From Ryuthela nishihirai (Eukaryota > Arthropoda > Arachnida > Araneae > Heptathelidae), in assembly GCA_038380435.1 (NCBI GenBank), contig JAWZYU010000028.1, forward strand, positions 23,978,201-24,042,200: a stretch of 64,000 nt of DNA, read 5' to 3'. A program made the position numbers and the translations under genes. Position 1 is the first letter of the stretch. Every line of letters starts with the position of its first letter. Of the stretch, positions 10,474-21,762 are shown piece by piece. The notes beneath the pieces are model-generated. The model did no database searches and was not told the DNA's origin. It saw only the letters and a list, made by a program, of their open reading frames with translations.

Positions 10474-10808
10474 ATGATAAATAATGGAATAAACTCAACT
10501 ATTCAATATCTACTAATAAATCAGCACTTTGACATCGATTCAAATTTTAGAGGAAAAATTGTCTTGAGCCAGGTGGGATATGAACCCACGACCTCCTGAT
10601 AACATGTCAGGTGCTCTGGACCACTGAGCTACTGGCTGCTGATCGAGATCTCTAATTAACGCTATGAACATTCCTATTATGTCACATATAGGCACTATTC
10701 AGGCAATTTTAGTCACAAGTGGCTTTCTATTTGTCAAAAATTTGAATCAATGTCAAAGTGCTGATTTATTAGTAGATATTGAATAGTCGAGTTTATTCCA
10801 TTATTTAT
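10474..10808. mobile_element. SINE-C unit 2 enclosed by about 70-bp inverted repeats
   Basis: A second SINE-C core (tRNA-like head on the minus strand, about 10555-10640) lies between inverted arms at about 10475-10546 and 10735-10808. The arms pair almost throughout; both contain AAATCAGCACTTTGA or its complement and the ATTCAATAT block. A tRNA-headed repeat with terminal inverted repeats is not a standard SINE. It may be a foldback formed from two opposed SINE-C ends. Confidence 0.75.
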
Positions 10809-11133
10809 GTTAGTGCTTATTTTGTAACACATAAGCATGATCAGAACAAATACATATGTATTTGTTCTAGTAAGCTAGTTCGTAAATTTTTGTTTCATAT
10901 ATGCATACATCAGTCAGTTATGGTTACTTTTCCTTTTTCTAAAGTTTAACTTTCACTATTTAAAATTGACTGGTTTTGAAAAATGCAGACTTTAGAATTT
11001 ACTTGACAGTGGGACCTACAGCTAAGTTTTCATTCTGACTTAATGCACTTCTGACATGAACTGTCTATACATAAGCTTTGAATTTTGAAGCTTACAAGTG
11101 TCTTCCCTTTTCTTCAGCTAATGCAACTTATAA

Positions 11134-11200
11134 ACACGAACATCCATGCCTTACCCAGGGCTTGAACCAGGTCCCTTAGATCACTAGCTGAGTGTGCTTC
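11134..11200 (-). mobile_element. SINE-B fragment (tRNA-like head only)
   Basis: It matches the head part of SINE-B: ACACGAACATCCATGCC, CTTACCCAGGGCTTGAACC and GATCACTAGCTGAG. The 3' body is absent. Confidence 0.75.
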
Positions 11201-11353
11201 CCCAACCCCCACCCCCCAAAAAATTAAAAAAAAAAGTTAATCCTTTTACAGTAATATACTTTTCAAGGTACCATACCTCTTGGTTTTTCGATTTGTTCTT
11301 AAAACCAAAAAATCATAATTTATCACCTTCGCTAGTTGGGTTAATGTGTCTAC

Positions 11354-11389
11354 TGACTTAGGCGGGGTTGTTAAACCCCGCCTAAGTCA
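11354..11389. repeat. Perfect 16-bp GC-rich hairpin
   Basis: TGACTTAGGCGGGGTT (11354-11369) and AACCCCGCCTAAGTCA (11374-11389) are exact reverse complements with a 4-nt loop GTTA. It stands out in very AT-rich surroundings. It could be a tiny MITE remnant; no target duplication is obvious. Confidence 0.85.
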
Positions 11390-12770
11390 ATTTGAATTTT
11401 TCTGCAGAGTGTAGGATTTTGAATTGAATCACTGAAGCTCTATGTAATACCCTAGGCACAGGACAAACACAGACATTCCAAGAAAAGGAATAAACTGAGA
11501 TCAACAAAGGTCAATAAAGCAATGAAATTTGTCTTATGCTGATTGTCACACAATCAGGGTGCATTCCTGGAGGATCATTGAATAGCTAGGGGGTGAAGGG
11601 AAAAACATCCTGAGGAATCTCATTGTGGAGATGATATGTGAAAATAATAAAGGAAACCAAAAATGTGTTGTGATTTATCTTTCATGAGGTCTGCTTTTCA
11701 TTCTTAACCAAGTTTAGGTCCGATGGTGAGCTGCTACATAGTTTTGCACTGAGTCTGAAAAACAAAAAATGAAAGAAAAATGTAAGGCCAAATGTAAGCT
11801 GGAGTCATCAATGTGTATATGGAATTTCACTGAATTCTTTATCTACAATTTAAAAAGAAGGTTGGTGAATCTTAAAAAATTAAGAGGTGCTGCATCAGGA
11901 AAAGAGATATCAATTTTATATCCTATGTTGATGAAACTTTTTTCCAGTTGTTAGTAAGAGCAAGAGATTAAAATTGATCACTACAGTGGTTGACTGCTTC
12001 AAGTGAAAAGGAAAATAGTGCTCAATGCATGGGTTAGTAAAAAACAAGTAGTCTTTATTATTTAAAGTTTAGTCTTTATCACTGTGCTTAAATATGTAGT
12101 ATACTTCATTTTCTATTTACCTTTTCGATCGATATTTTTATAGCAAATTTATGTTTATGAAGTTTTTTGACTGCCCCTTGAAATTCAATTAAGCAACTTT
12201 GATTGTATTATGAACTATTCACATTCAATTAATGAAATAATTCAGAAAAAATTGCAAAATGTTTTTAAATTTTACCTAAGTTAAAGATTTTTTTTTTATT
12301 TAGAATTATATATATAATTAGATATTGCTTTTCAATTTTTGCCACTTTATTAATGCATTTTTATTTTATTTTTCTAATAACATGGCCTCTTTCTGTTTGT
12401 AAGTTATTTCAGGATAAGGTTCTATAGTTGTTTATTTTATTTGAAAATGCTTCAGGTGAATTTAATTTCAGAAACCAACACTATTAAAGGTTAAACACTA
12501 CTTCAGAAAGCTGTAAGCAAGGAAATATTGCAAGAGCCAACAGTCTAATGGAATAGTTGAACCAAAATAGTTTTGTTTTCACTTCCAACTCTCTGCACAG
12601 TACGAAAAGCAAAAAAAAAAATTCTGGAATCATTTACCATTCAGTTTTAAAATTCCATTTCCTTCTTTCAAAATGTTTGGGAAATATTAAGCTGCACACT
12701 TACAAAAGACAGTAGGTTTTCTTAAGTAAACGTTCGAATAAATTTTGAATTTGGGAATATAAAGTTGGTT
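11390..12770. other. Unassigned intron sequence
   Basis: AT-rich and non-coding. A short open frame at 11769-11954 has no recognisable motif or splice support. No repeat family used elsewhere in the window was recognised. Confidence 0.5.
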
Positions 12771-13682
12771 TTGAATGGTTAGAATATTTTGAGTAATGTA
12801 TTTAATTTTGTTTCTGTGAAGAAATTATTTAAATAAACCATTTATTTCTATCTACTCATCAGTTATATGAGATATTTCCTCCAATATAATTGATAAGTAG
12901 ATAGAAATAAATGGTTTAATTCCCCATATACAGTGAGTGATCATTGAATTATGACCACTCATCCCCATGTTATGTCAATGAGACACTAATGTCAAAGCTC
13001 TATAACTCTAAAATAAGTTTTCTTGTTTTGAAGAATGTAATAGCAGATAAAGATCTCAATCAAATATATCATCTTGATTTTCAACAATATTCTTTCGGTA
13101 TTTAACAAGTTATGGTAGTTTGAATATTTTACAATAAAAATGCCAGTGTTAAGAAACTTATACAAAACTGATGAATAGTGAAAGTATTCTTTACACAAAC
13201 TTCTAAAAATACACATTTATTTTTTTAAATTATTTGATACAATATTTATTGCTAAGTTTTAATTAACTTCTGAAGTAAATTTTTGTGACTGGCATTGTTA
13301 TTGCAACTTTCAAACTTCCATAACTCTGTAAATACTGGATGAATATTATTGAAAATCAATATTTAGATAGAACTGATTGAGTTCTTTAATTTACCTTTAT
13401 CACATTTCCCATAAAATGCTTATTTTAAAAGTTATAGAGCTTCAAAGTTAGTGTCCCATTGACATAACAGGGGGTAGGGTGGTCCATAATTCATTGATCA
13501 TTTGGTGTAATTGATGAGTAAATAGAAATGAACGGTTTAATCCTCCCATATAATTGATGAATAGATGATGGGACTCACACATATAATTGATGAGTAGATA
13601 GAAATAAATGGTTTAATTTAAATAATTTCTTCACAGAAACAAAACTAAATGCATTACTCAAAAAATTCTAACCATCCAAAAT
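12771..13682. repeat. Long inverted-repeat element, mariner-type MITE family
   Basis: The left arm (12771 to about 13165) and right arm (about 13275-13682) are inverted copies over roughly 400 bp. Examples are GGTTAGAAT-TTTTGAGTAATG, then the block with CCATGTTATGTCAATG and AAGCTCTATAACT. The outer third of each arm carries a smaller palindrome built on ATAATTGATGAGTAGATAG, present twice on the left and three times on the right. The ATGACCAC and GTCAATG-GACA core resembles other long-inverted-repeat elements at 28975-31735 and 36665-37190. No transposase frame lies between the arms. Confidence 0.78.
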
Positions 13683-14086
13683 TAGTGACGAAAAAAAGCT
13701 TTTTTAATTTTTTCTTTAAAAAGTGATTGGAATGTGCACTGATAGACAGATGGATAAATAGATAGGGTATATAATGAACACAATAGTAATTTTTTAAAAA
13801 TGACCTGTACAGAAAATTTCTGAGTACACAAATATTACCTTATTGTTTCAAATAACCGTTAACTAGTTGTAATCCTTTGTTAAGTTCATAAGTATACTGT
13901 TCTGAAGAGTGTAGATTTTTTGTATACAGATCTTTTGTATATCAAATATAATAAGCAGTAAAACTGATATAACAATAAAGTAACATAAATGAAATAACAT
14001 GCTGAACAGAGCAGAGTTAATGAGCAAACATGCACACAAGTACAAAGGTCATTGCCAGGTATGTCATAAGGAGCCAGAATAGAAAG

Positions 14087-14480
14087 GGTGGGGCGGGGGT
14101 GGCTCAGTCGGTAGTGCACCAGGCTCGTAATCTGTAGTTCCCAGGTTTGAGTCCCAGCTGGGTCAGCGTTAAGATTTATCTCCGCAAAAATTCCCCGCCC
14201 TGCCCACGGTCAGTAGGGGACACCGATGGGCTTGGAAAGGCCGCCCTCTGTCGGATGGGACGTTAAGCCGTGGCTCCATGTGCGCAGCCGTGGCAGCCAT
14301 ACCCTGTGCACGTTAAAGAACACGCTGGATGGCCTTGATGGGAGGATACCATCTGTCTCCCAACAGCTGTTCCAGTGGGTCCCCTCCCCCAACCTTCTCT
14401 GAGCCTTCGGGGTCCATGTGACCTGGCCATTTAGCTCATTGTGTGCAAAAAAGTGCCGCTCAGAGGTAAAACAACCCAAC
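14087..14480 (+). mobile_element. SINE-A copy, full length
   Basis: Complete tRNA-like head (GTGGCTCAGTCGGTAGTGC), body and ACAACCCAA tail. It is bounded by the exact 13-bp duplication CCAGAATAGAAAG at 14074-14086 and 14481-14493. A reverse-strand open frame over it is not a gene. Confidence 0.95.
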
Positions 14481-14493
14481 CCAGAATAGAAAG

Positions 14494-14829
14494 AGCAAAT
14501 CAAGACACTGAAGATGCACATATGGATATTGAGTACTTCCCATAATATGTGTAATTCAGGGGTTCCCTAACTCAGTTGTCAAGAAGGCCTTCTGATGGGT
14601 CTCAAAAGGCTCTTTGCCAATCAGTTAGCCTGTACATGCCTTTATTATTTGGATTGCAAGGTTAATGGCAATTTGAATTTTGGGTCATGAGGTAAATTGG
14701 TATAAAGATTTGAGAAATACTAATGTAATTGAAAGTATGTTGTAGTTAAAAGTTTCAGTTTTTGCATATGTCGTAAGAAAGGTTTAATATATTTTACCTA
14801 TATCACATTTTTTATTGTCCTGTGTTTAG
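14494..14829. other. Intron sequence upstream of SPTLC2 exon at 14830
   Basis: No repeat recognised. It ends in the acceptor TCCTGTGTTTAG. Confidence 0.6.
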
Positions 14830-14984
14830 GAGTATGTTCCATTATATCAAAGTTTTGAAAGTTTTTACACCAGAAACATATATCGACGCATCTGTGACTG
14901 TTGGAACATGCCAATATGCAGTGTACCCGGAGCTATTATAGGAATTAAAGAACGCATTTCTAATGATTACAATTGGAGTTTTAA
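14830..14984 (+). CDS. SPTLC2: SPTLC2 exon (FYTRN / ICSVPGA segment)
   Basis: This is 51 codons plus two bases, entered in phase 0 after CTGTGTTTAG and left through the strong donor GTAAGT. It reads [18 protein letters not shown], then PICSVPGA, then NDYNWSFK in overlapping order. Animal SPTLC2 has the same run of motifs ([25 protein letters not shown]) between the membrane anchor and the PLP-dependent fold. The last codon (K) is split with the exon at 28528. No frameshift or stop is present. Confidence 0.96.
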
Positions 14985-15585
14985 GTAAGTAGACTCATAA
15001 ATTTTACACTGCTTCATTTTGTCATTTTCTTTCAGTATTGTGTCATATACTGTAAAGTAATGTGTGTAATAATACCAAGTAGTTTACATCACCACTAAGT
15101 ATACAAAGTAAAAATGAAATCAGTATAAACATGTTTTTATTATCATTGGGTTTTTTTTTAAGCTGACAGTGCAAAGTTACTGAATATTTAAACGTTATAA
15201 CAATGAAGTATTAAATTTTATGCAGTATCAGTATTTTCTGTTATTTGCAAATTAACTTGGTGTAGTAATATACATATATCAAAAGCATGAAAAAGACATA
15301 CTGTTAAATTAGTTGGTAAAAGGTTCAGTATTTCATACATAATGTATTGTGCAAAAAGTCTCCATGGGATTTGGCACAAACAAACAATAAGATCAAACCT
15401 GATATATTCTTTTATGTGTAAAAAGGTTCAATATAAGAAAGTAAGCATGATTAGTACACTAAATGTGAACTTGATGTAAATCCTTTAATGTTAACTGAGG
15501 TGTTTTAAAAGCTTGATAGTGATATCAATTAGGTCAGTAATCTATAGCAGGAAAAACCTTTTAATTGGTATATGAAAGATATATA
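14985..15585. other. Intron sequence, nothing recognised
   Basis: AT-rich start of the 13.5-kb intron 14985-28527. No exon, tRNA-like head or inverted repeat was seen. Confidence 0.55.
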
Positions 15586-16130
15586 CACTGTCTGGCCAAA
15601 TTATTATGAACACTGCATCATAACTGAAGTGCAATGAAACATTCCAAGGTTTCTGTGTCAGTACAAAGTCCTATAAAAGTTGGGGGCCTCAATTGGCAAT
15701 GTGACAGGCTCAGAATCTAGTTCCCAGGTTTGAGTTCCCACCTGGGCCAGCATAGAGATTTATCTCTGCTAAACCCCTACCCTCACTCAGAAAGGGGATA
15801 TCGATGGGTTTGGAAAGGTCACTGTCATCAGAGGGCATGTAAAGCCATGGCTCTGTGTGCAGGAGAGCCTTGTGCACCATAAGTCCAGTTCGGTCCCTTG
15901 TAATCAACAAGCTTTTTGTGACCTGGCCATTTAGCCCATGGTGTGCAAAAAAAGTGCTGTTCAGAAGTAAAACCCAACCTTATAAAAGCTGCAAAGGCAT
16001 GGTGGAAAGTAAAGTCAGGTGTGGAAATTGGTAATAAGGTAGATTGACTGACTCCAGTAAGGGGCTCATTGTTGGAGTGTGATAGGCATTGGGTTAAGGT
16101 TCAAATTAGGGCAGAGATCTGCCTTCCATG
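15586..16130 (+). mobile_element. Probable Tc1/mariner 5' end, interrupted by a SINE-A
   Basis: The segment at 15588-15671 begins TATACACTGTCTGGCC and AAATTATTATGAACAC, a typical Tc1-like terminal sequence next to TA. It continues after the SINE-A into 15989 to about 16130. No right end or transposase frame was found, so this is a truncated relic or a non-autonomous element. Confidence 0.45.
15680..15980 (+). mobile_element. SINE-A copy, old and internally deleted
   Basis: The head and tail of SINE-A are recognisable (GGTTTGAGTTCCCACCTGGG; ACCTGGCCATTTAGCCC; AAAACCCAAC). About 90 bp of the body are missing. It is bounded by TATAAAAG at 15672-15679 and 15981-15988. Confidence 0.82.
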
Positions 16131-16190
16131 GTTTAAGAGCTGCATGTAGCTCTTTGAGTGAATATATAAATATTAACGGCTTTGTTATTA

Positions 16191-16272
16191 CCGTATTTCT
16201 TCGATTCTAAGATGCACTTTTCCCCCCATATAAACGTCTCTAAAAACGGGTCTTAGAATCGAAGAAATATGG
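16191..16272. mobile_element. 82-bp palindromic MITE
   Basis: The ends CCGTATTTCTTCGATTCTAA and the inverted CCATATTTCTTCGATTCTAA form almost the whole element, with TA on both sides. It is a minimal, terminal-repeat-only element. Confidence 0.82.
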
Positions 16273-16274
16273 TA

Positions 16275-17424
16275 TCATTAATAATAATATTTATATTATC
16301 AGAAGCCTAATGATAAAATTATTTAAAAATTAATGAAGCATTCAGAAAAAAAATATTGCTATAAAAAATCTTAAGAACAACTATAAAAATTTCCATGACT
16401 TTTGGAGAAAATGAATTTCTTGCACTCTGGGCAAAAATCATCAAATCTGACTTGAAAATTTTTATTTAATTTTCTGCATAGAGTAATATGAAAAGGGATA
16501 GAAATTTTTTTTTTTTTTTATCATGCATAGCTCAATATTATTGTCCTTACTAGTCTTAGTGACTGTGATCTATGTATGCAGTTAAGCATCTAGAAAAAAT
16601 TTAATGGGAAGCCAAGTGATTGGAATCAACTAGAACTTCATTCTGGTATATACCACACTTCCCCTCTATGTAGTAGTCTTTAAAAAAAAACTTGCAAAAG
16701 AAATAAATATTTTTTTTAATCTCTGTCTAAGTTATTAAAATTTTAAAATTTAAAAAATAATATTTAGTTATTGTTTTTTTACAAATAGAATAAATATATT
16801 TCACGTAGTTTAGAATATGGTGGACATAAAATTACCTGATAATTGATTCTAAAATCCTTCTTCCAGTAGATCACACACAAATGGCTTTTCTTTTATGAAC
16901 AATGCAGAATTTCAACTTCAGGATTTTTCATACATAAGCTGAAAGGATGAATCAAATTATATCAAAGTTCTGTCTATATGTGGGAGGATTCCCAACAACC
17001 AGTCAAAATTCCACAATCCTAGTAGACAAACTATAAAAAGAAACTGTCAAAACATATCTTTTCATGTCTATTCCTTGGAACTAGAGAGGATCAGAAGGTA
17101 TGAAATATCACTGATAAAATGTTTCAGACCCAGTTCTAAAATATATCAGCAACAGTTGTATTTATGGCTGTATCATTAATTTAACTGACTAATAAAATAA
17201 GTAGTAGCACACCTAATCCAGCTACAGAAAGCCTCCAAAAAAATCTGTGACCATAAATTGGGAAAATATCAAGAACCTTATTTTCTTTGTTACCATTCTT
17301 CCTATTACTTTCCACATTTGTTTTTCATTGTCGGTTTGTGGATTTGCTAAAACAGTTACACTACAGCTGCAGCTTGGAGACTGATTATATTGTTACATAT
17401 TTATAAAATATAAATAAAAAAAAT
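16275..17424. other. Unassigned AT-rich intron sequence
   Basis: Contains homopolymer runs such as T15 near 16506 but no exon or recognised repeat. Confidence 0.5.
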
Positions 17425-17672
17425 TAAAAAATACCTATTTTCCTATAAGGCCCTAAAAAGTAGAAAATAGACCTAAAGCATATCAATGGTGCAATCAGTC
17501 ACTGAATTCGTATTTGCTTCAAAGGAAGATAGAATGCCAATTTACCTACTCGGCAAGATTGTGGTGCCCTATCTTCCTTGGAAGTGAATATGAACTCAGA
17601 GACTGATTACACTATCGATATGCTTTAGGTTTTTCTGCTTTTTAGATCCCTATAAGAAAATACGTATTTAAA
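17425..17672. mobile_element. Palindromic MITE (about 250 bp)
   Basis: Two arms of about 105 bp are inverted copies: 17425 to about 17535 and about 17565-17672. Both contain CCTAAAGCATATC and a TTC-AAGGAAGATAG block. Similar AAAGGAAGATAGGGT sequence occurs alone near 4673. No coding capacity. Confidence 0.75.
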
Positions 17673-17734
17673 AAAAAAATTTATTTATATTTTTGTCACT
17701 AAAAACATCTATTGTCAAAAACTTTGAGATCTGA

Positions 17735-17865
17735 CTCATAAGCTGTGGCCCCATAATGTGTGGGAGAGCCACACCTCACGCACATTAAAGAACACTTGAT
17801 GGGAGGTTGACATCCTTTTCCCAACAGCTGTCCAATGAGTCCCCTCACCCAACCATCCACAAGAG
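17735..17865 (+). mobile_element. SINE-A fragment
   Basis: The central part of SINE-A only, from AAGCTGTGGCCCCATAATG through CACATTAAAGAACAC and CCCAACAGCTGTCC. Head and tail are absent. Confidence 0.75.
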
Positions 17866-18278
17866 CTTGGAACTTGGACAATAGTCCCAAATATTTGATA
17901 TTTAGGTGGCGAACACCATTCTTTAAAAAAAATTCGAAATTCCCCTTTAAAAATGACCAACTTTTGGCACAATTTATTTACAGAGTTACAGTATAATTTA
18001 GACCATAATGCTACCAAATCTTATTGGCAATAAATCCTTGGCTCAAAATTCGAAAAGTTTCCACATTCCAGATTTGATTGAACTGACAGAATTAGGTAAC
18101 TTTTGAATAATGCAGATCATTTTGACAGGTACCATCTTTGCTACTTCACAGCTTTAATGTCAGTTTTCTTTTAAGCCTCATTCAGTACATGAATGTGACT
18201 TGGTGCCATCCATAAGATGCAGTACTTTTCTGTGTAGTGGAGCATTGGATGGCATCATTCAATCATATTTCCACCTAA

Positions 18279-18905
18279 CTTGTAACTGTTGGCCCTCACT
18301 TTTGGAAGATATAGCAGAACGACTTTCATATTTCGCATTTTTAGGGGGGAAGAAATCATGGGGGGTCAATTTTTCATAGCCTAAGATACTCTTCACGTCA
18401 CAAGCTTACATTCGCCACATAGCTTGTTACTTTCAGCATTCACTTTCTGGAGATAAAGTGGAACAATTGTTTTGCATTTCTCCTTTTTTAGGGGGGAAGA
18501 AAGCACAGGAGGGTCAGTTTTTTTTTTATAACGTACAATACTCCCTGCATCACAAGCTTTCATTCGACACATAGCTGGTTACTTTCTGCACTCGCATTCA
18601 GGAGATATAAGGGAACAATCATTTTCATTTCCCCCCTTGTTTAGGGGGAAGAAAGCATGGGGGAGTCAGTTTTTTGTAACCTAAGACATTTCCTGCATTA
18701 GAAGCTTTCATTTTACGTATTGCTTGTTACTTTCAGCAGTTGCATTCTGGAGATATAGCTTAAGAATAGTTTCCACATTTCCCCTTTTTTTAGGAGGAAA
18801 GAGAGCATGGGAGGCAATTTTTTATAGCCTATTACATTCCCCGTGTTACAAGTTTTCATTTGGCACATAAATCATTAAGTTTCTCCATTGCGTTTGAAAT
18901 ATGGT
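18279..18905 (+). repeat. Tandem repeat, about four units of 144-152 bp
   Basis: Each unit carries CTTGTTACTTTCAGC, then GGAGATA, TTTAGGGGGGAAGAAAGCAT, then CATCACAAGCTTTCATTCG. Unit starts judged from the CTTGTTAC motif are near 18279, 18423, 18575, 18723 and a decayed 18870. Units differ at many positions, so the array is old. It looks like a minisatellite; no coding frame persists across units. Confidence 0.85.
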
Positions 18906-19249
18906 GGAACAACACTTTGTCAAATCCCCAAACCGACCAACCGACAAATGTCAAAACCAAAATCAATGGGAAGATAGGTAAAAATGAACACTCACGACCT
19001 GACAAGTAATGTAGGCTTCATATAAAAACCCTACTATTGATTTTTCCACAAAGAATTAGCGATTGATTCTTTTCACCAAAGAATTAGCAACTGATCCATA
19101 TCCACCAAGAACTGCACCAACAGCAGCCTAGCAGCCAACAAATACCTTCAAAATTTGCCTCTGTAACTCCTCCTACTGACCATAGCTTTAGCCTCTCAGA
19201 TTATGTTCAGCAACCAGATATGATATATATAGATAAGTCTAAGGATAGA
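18906..19249. other. Unassigned sequence between tandem repeat and Penelope-like element
   Basis: Near 18925-18950 the sequence AAACCGACCAACCGAC resembles the 3' tail of the RNase H LINEs at 23798 and 24740 but is too short to call. Confidence 0.4.
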
Positions 19250-21288
19250 TAAGTCTAAGGCTATAAATCCTTTAAATTACTCTCAACCTAAAATCTCATA
19301 ATCATGAGATAGGAGACAGTTAATTATATCACAGTTGAGTATACTTTACAGTTATTGTTCAAGTGGCAAGAGAGGAAGAATGTTTTACCGCTTTATCTAA
19401 GTCGATGGCAAAATCCTTGGAGAGATGGTTTATACTACTTTATCCAAGTTGATGTTAAGAGGCTTGGAAAGTCACAGGCTGATGCACTCATTTTTGAGAC
19501 ACTGCTGATGGTTTTCTTGGTTAACCTTTCATTGAAATGCCAATCCTGGTTACACACTTTTTTAGGTGACTCAGCACTGTTGTTATATGTGCAGTCACTT
19601 CTTCTGCAGTGTTTTAACACCTCTCTCTCTAATCTTTCAACCATGGGATTACCTCATATGATTTTTTGACACACCCAAAATCAAATAACTCAAGAAAAAA
19701 CTTCCCCCCCTTACCAAAAGCTTTACATTTCAATATTTAACATAAAAACATCAAAATTAATGTAAGAACAGACAAACACTGCTATATGCATTTCACATAG
19801 GGCTTTATAAGGCAGTGTGCTCTTTTCATCCTTGTTACTGATCTTTATAAGGCAGTCCCTCTAACATAGTAACCCATGAAAAAGAGATTGATAAACAACT
19901 ACCATATCTAGATATTTTAATAGTGCATAACAATAGTAAATGTGAAAAAACTGAGTTAAAGAAAGCTGACTTATATACTGAAAATAATTCCGGAAAGTTC
20001 AACCCATCCAGGACATTATAAAAATTCTGTGTTTAACTCGCATTTTCTAAGAACATATCAATATTGCTCTACTAAAAGAGCCTTAAATATTGAATTAAAT
20101 TATATTTACAAAATAGGAATACAGGCAGGTTACCATAAAAAATATTTAGAAAGAATTGAGAAAAAAATAAAATATAAATATTTTGCTAATACACAAATAG
20201 AACCAGCTCAAATACCACAGTTATATGTAAAATATAAATAGCTCTTCCTTACATTCCGGGTTTCTTGGATGTACTGACTAAACTACTACATAAATATGAC
20301 AAGATAACTGTTGAAAATAGTTAGTAATGTTAAAATACTAGTAATTAACAATAGGGATAAAAGTACCTATGGGGGAGTGTACCTAATGCAAAATGGAAAT
20401 AATGAATTGACAATATAAAATGTATTGCACAAGTAGCAGAGCATCAATTCAATTTAACGAATCAACTAGGTAAAACAGCATTAATGCAAACTATCTTACA
20501 AGAAGATTTGCATAATTTCACATTAAAATCTAAAATTATTGTATCTGGAACAAAACCTCAAACTATGTGGAAAATCTAATTATTAATTTAAATCAGAATG
20601 AATTATGTAATACTTATATTAAATCTTTGCCATCGGCCTGGAAATTGATTTTAAACCATCTCACAGGATATGCACTGGGTACCTGCTAGAGGGACTGCCA
20701 TATAAATATCAGTACGAGGATGAAAAGAGCACAGGTGAAGTCCCATGTGAAATGCACATAGCAGTGTTTGTCTGTTCTTGCATTCATTTTGATGTTCTTA
20801 TGTTAAATATTGAAATGTAAAGCTTTTAGTAAGGAGGAAAGTTTTTTCTTGAGTTATTTGATTTTGGGTGTGTCAAAAAATCATATGAGGTAACCCCATG
20901 GTTGAAAGAGGAGAGAGGTGTTAAAACACTGCAGAAGTGACTGCACATTGACAACAGTGCTGAGTCACCTAAAAAAAGTGTGTAAACAGGACTGGCATGT
21001 CAATGAAAGGTAGACCACAAAAGATCGGCAGTGTGTTCCAAAAATGAGTGCATCAGCCTGTGACTTTCCAAACATCTTAACATCAACTTGGATAAAGTAG
21101 TATAAACCATCTCTCCAAGGACTTTGCCATCGACTTAGATAAAGCGGTAAAACATTCTTCCTCTCTTGCCACTTTAACAATAACTGTAAAGTGTATTCAA
21201 CTGTGATATAATTAACTGTCTCCTATCTCATGATTATGATATTTCAGGTTGAGAGTAATTTAAAGGGTTTATAGCCTTAGACTTAGGT
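19250..21288. repeat. Penelope-like element 2 with long inverted arms
   Basis: The left arm (about 19250-19878) is repeated in reverse complement at about 20683-21288. Examples are CAAGTGGCAAGAGAGGAAGA, the ATGGTTTATACTACTTTATC block and the TTTGACACACCCAAAATC block. The arms differ by scattered substitutions only. The unique centre (about 19880-20680) encodes the end of a Penelope-type RT/nuclease protein on the plus strand. Penelope-like retroelements are known for terminal repeats of variable orientation. The left-arm open frame (19355-19669) matches nothing I know. Confidence 0.78.
19985..20680 (+). pseudogene. Penelope-like RT C-terminus and GIY-YIG nuclease remnant
   Basis: A frame at 20029-20241 reads RALNIELNYIYKIGIQAGYH then KKYLERIEKKI, like the helical linker after the reverse transcriptase of Penelope-like elements. 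Beyond a stop, another segment has AEHQFNLTNQLGKTAL and LKSKIIVSG, and after a frameshift VENLIINLNQNELCNT then SLPSAWKLIL. These align in order with the GIY-YIG nuclease remnant at 53130-53460 (AEHEYDIQHQKGHNAL, KIIVS, MENLIIHLHREVLCNT, LPAAWNIL). The glutamate of ENL is probably the nuclease metal ligand. The GIY-YIG motif itself is not recognisable here. At least two frame breaks; dead. Confidence 0.75.
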
Positions 21289-21760
21289 ACAATTACAATG
21301 ATTATGTGTAAGAACTAAATGTAATAATAAAAATTAATAATGTAAATCATGTTAAAAAATTTTACTGTAACAAGTCACAAGACTGTCAGAAAAGGGGAAA
21401 CTGGCAAAGATTCAGCCATAACTCTAGATTGTCAATAATGAAAGGTGGAGGAAATTTAGAAAAATCTTACTAGCCAGCAGTTTTTACCATAAGGCCGAAG
21501 TCAAGTGCAGGAGTGAGGGCTAAGTGACAAGAAAAATTTCCTCCTTTTATGTAACTATTTTATCCTATATATAGTCCTATATATTCATTGTTATTTTTGT
21601 TACTAAAAAATCAGGTCATTGATTTTAAAAAGGGGTGCCTTAACCCTTTAATGCCCAAAACGGTCAACATTTTAAAATGGACTCATCTAAATAGTGCTAT
21701 TCCTTTGTCTTTAATAACCCCACCCTTTTCTGAAATTTCCTGGGTGTTAAAGGGTTAATG
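21289..21760. other. Unassigned intron sequence
   Basis: No feature recognised between the Penelope-like element and the mariner-like transposon. Confidence 0.5.
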
Positions 21761-21762
21761 TA

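Noticed and set aside
18279..18905. CRISPR array
   Set aside because: Repeat units are about 148 bp without separate spacers and the genome is eukaryotic.
19355..19669. 104-codon frame in the left arm of Penelope-like element 2
   Set aside because: The inverted arm at the right keeps only part of the frame; no domain recognised.
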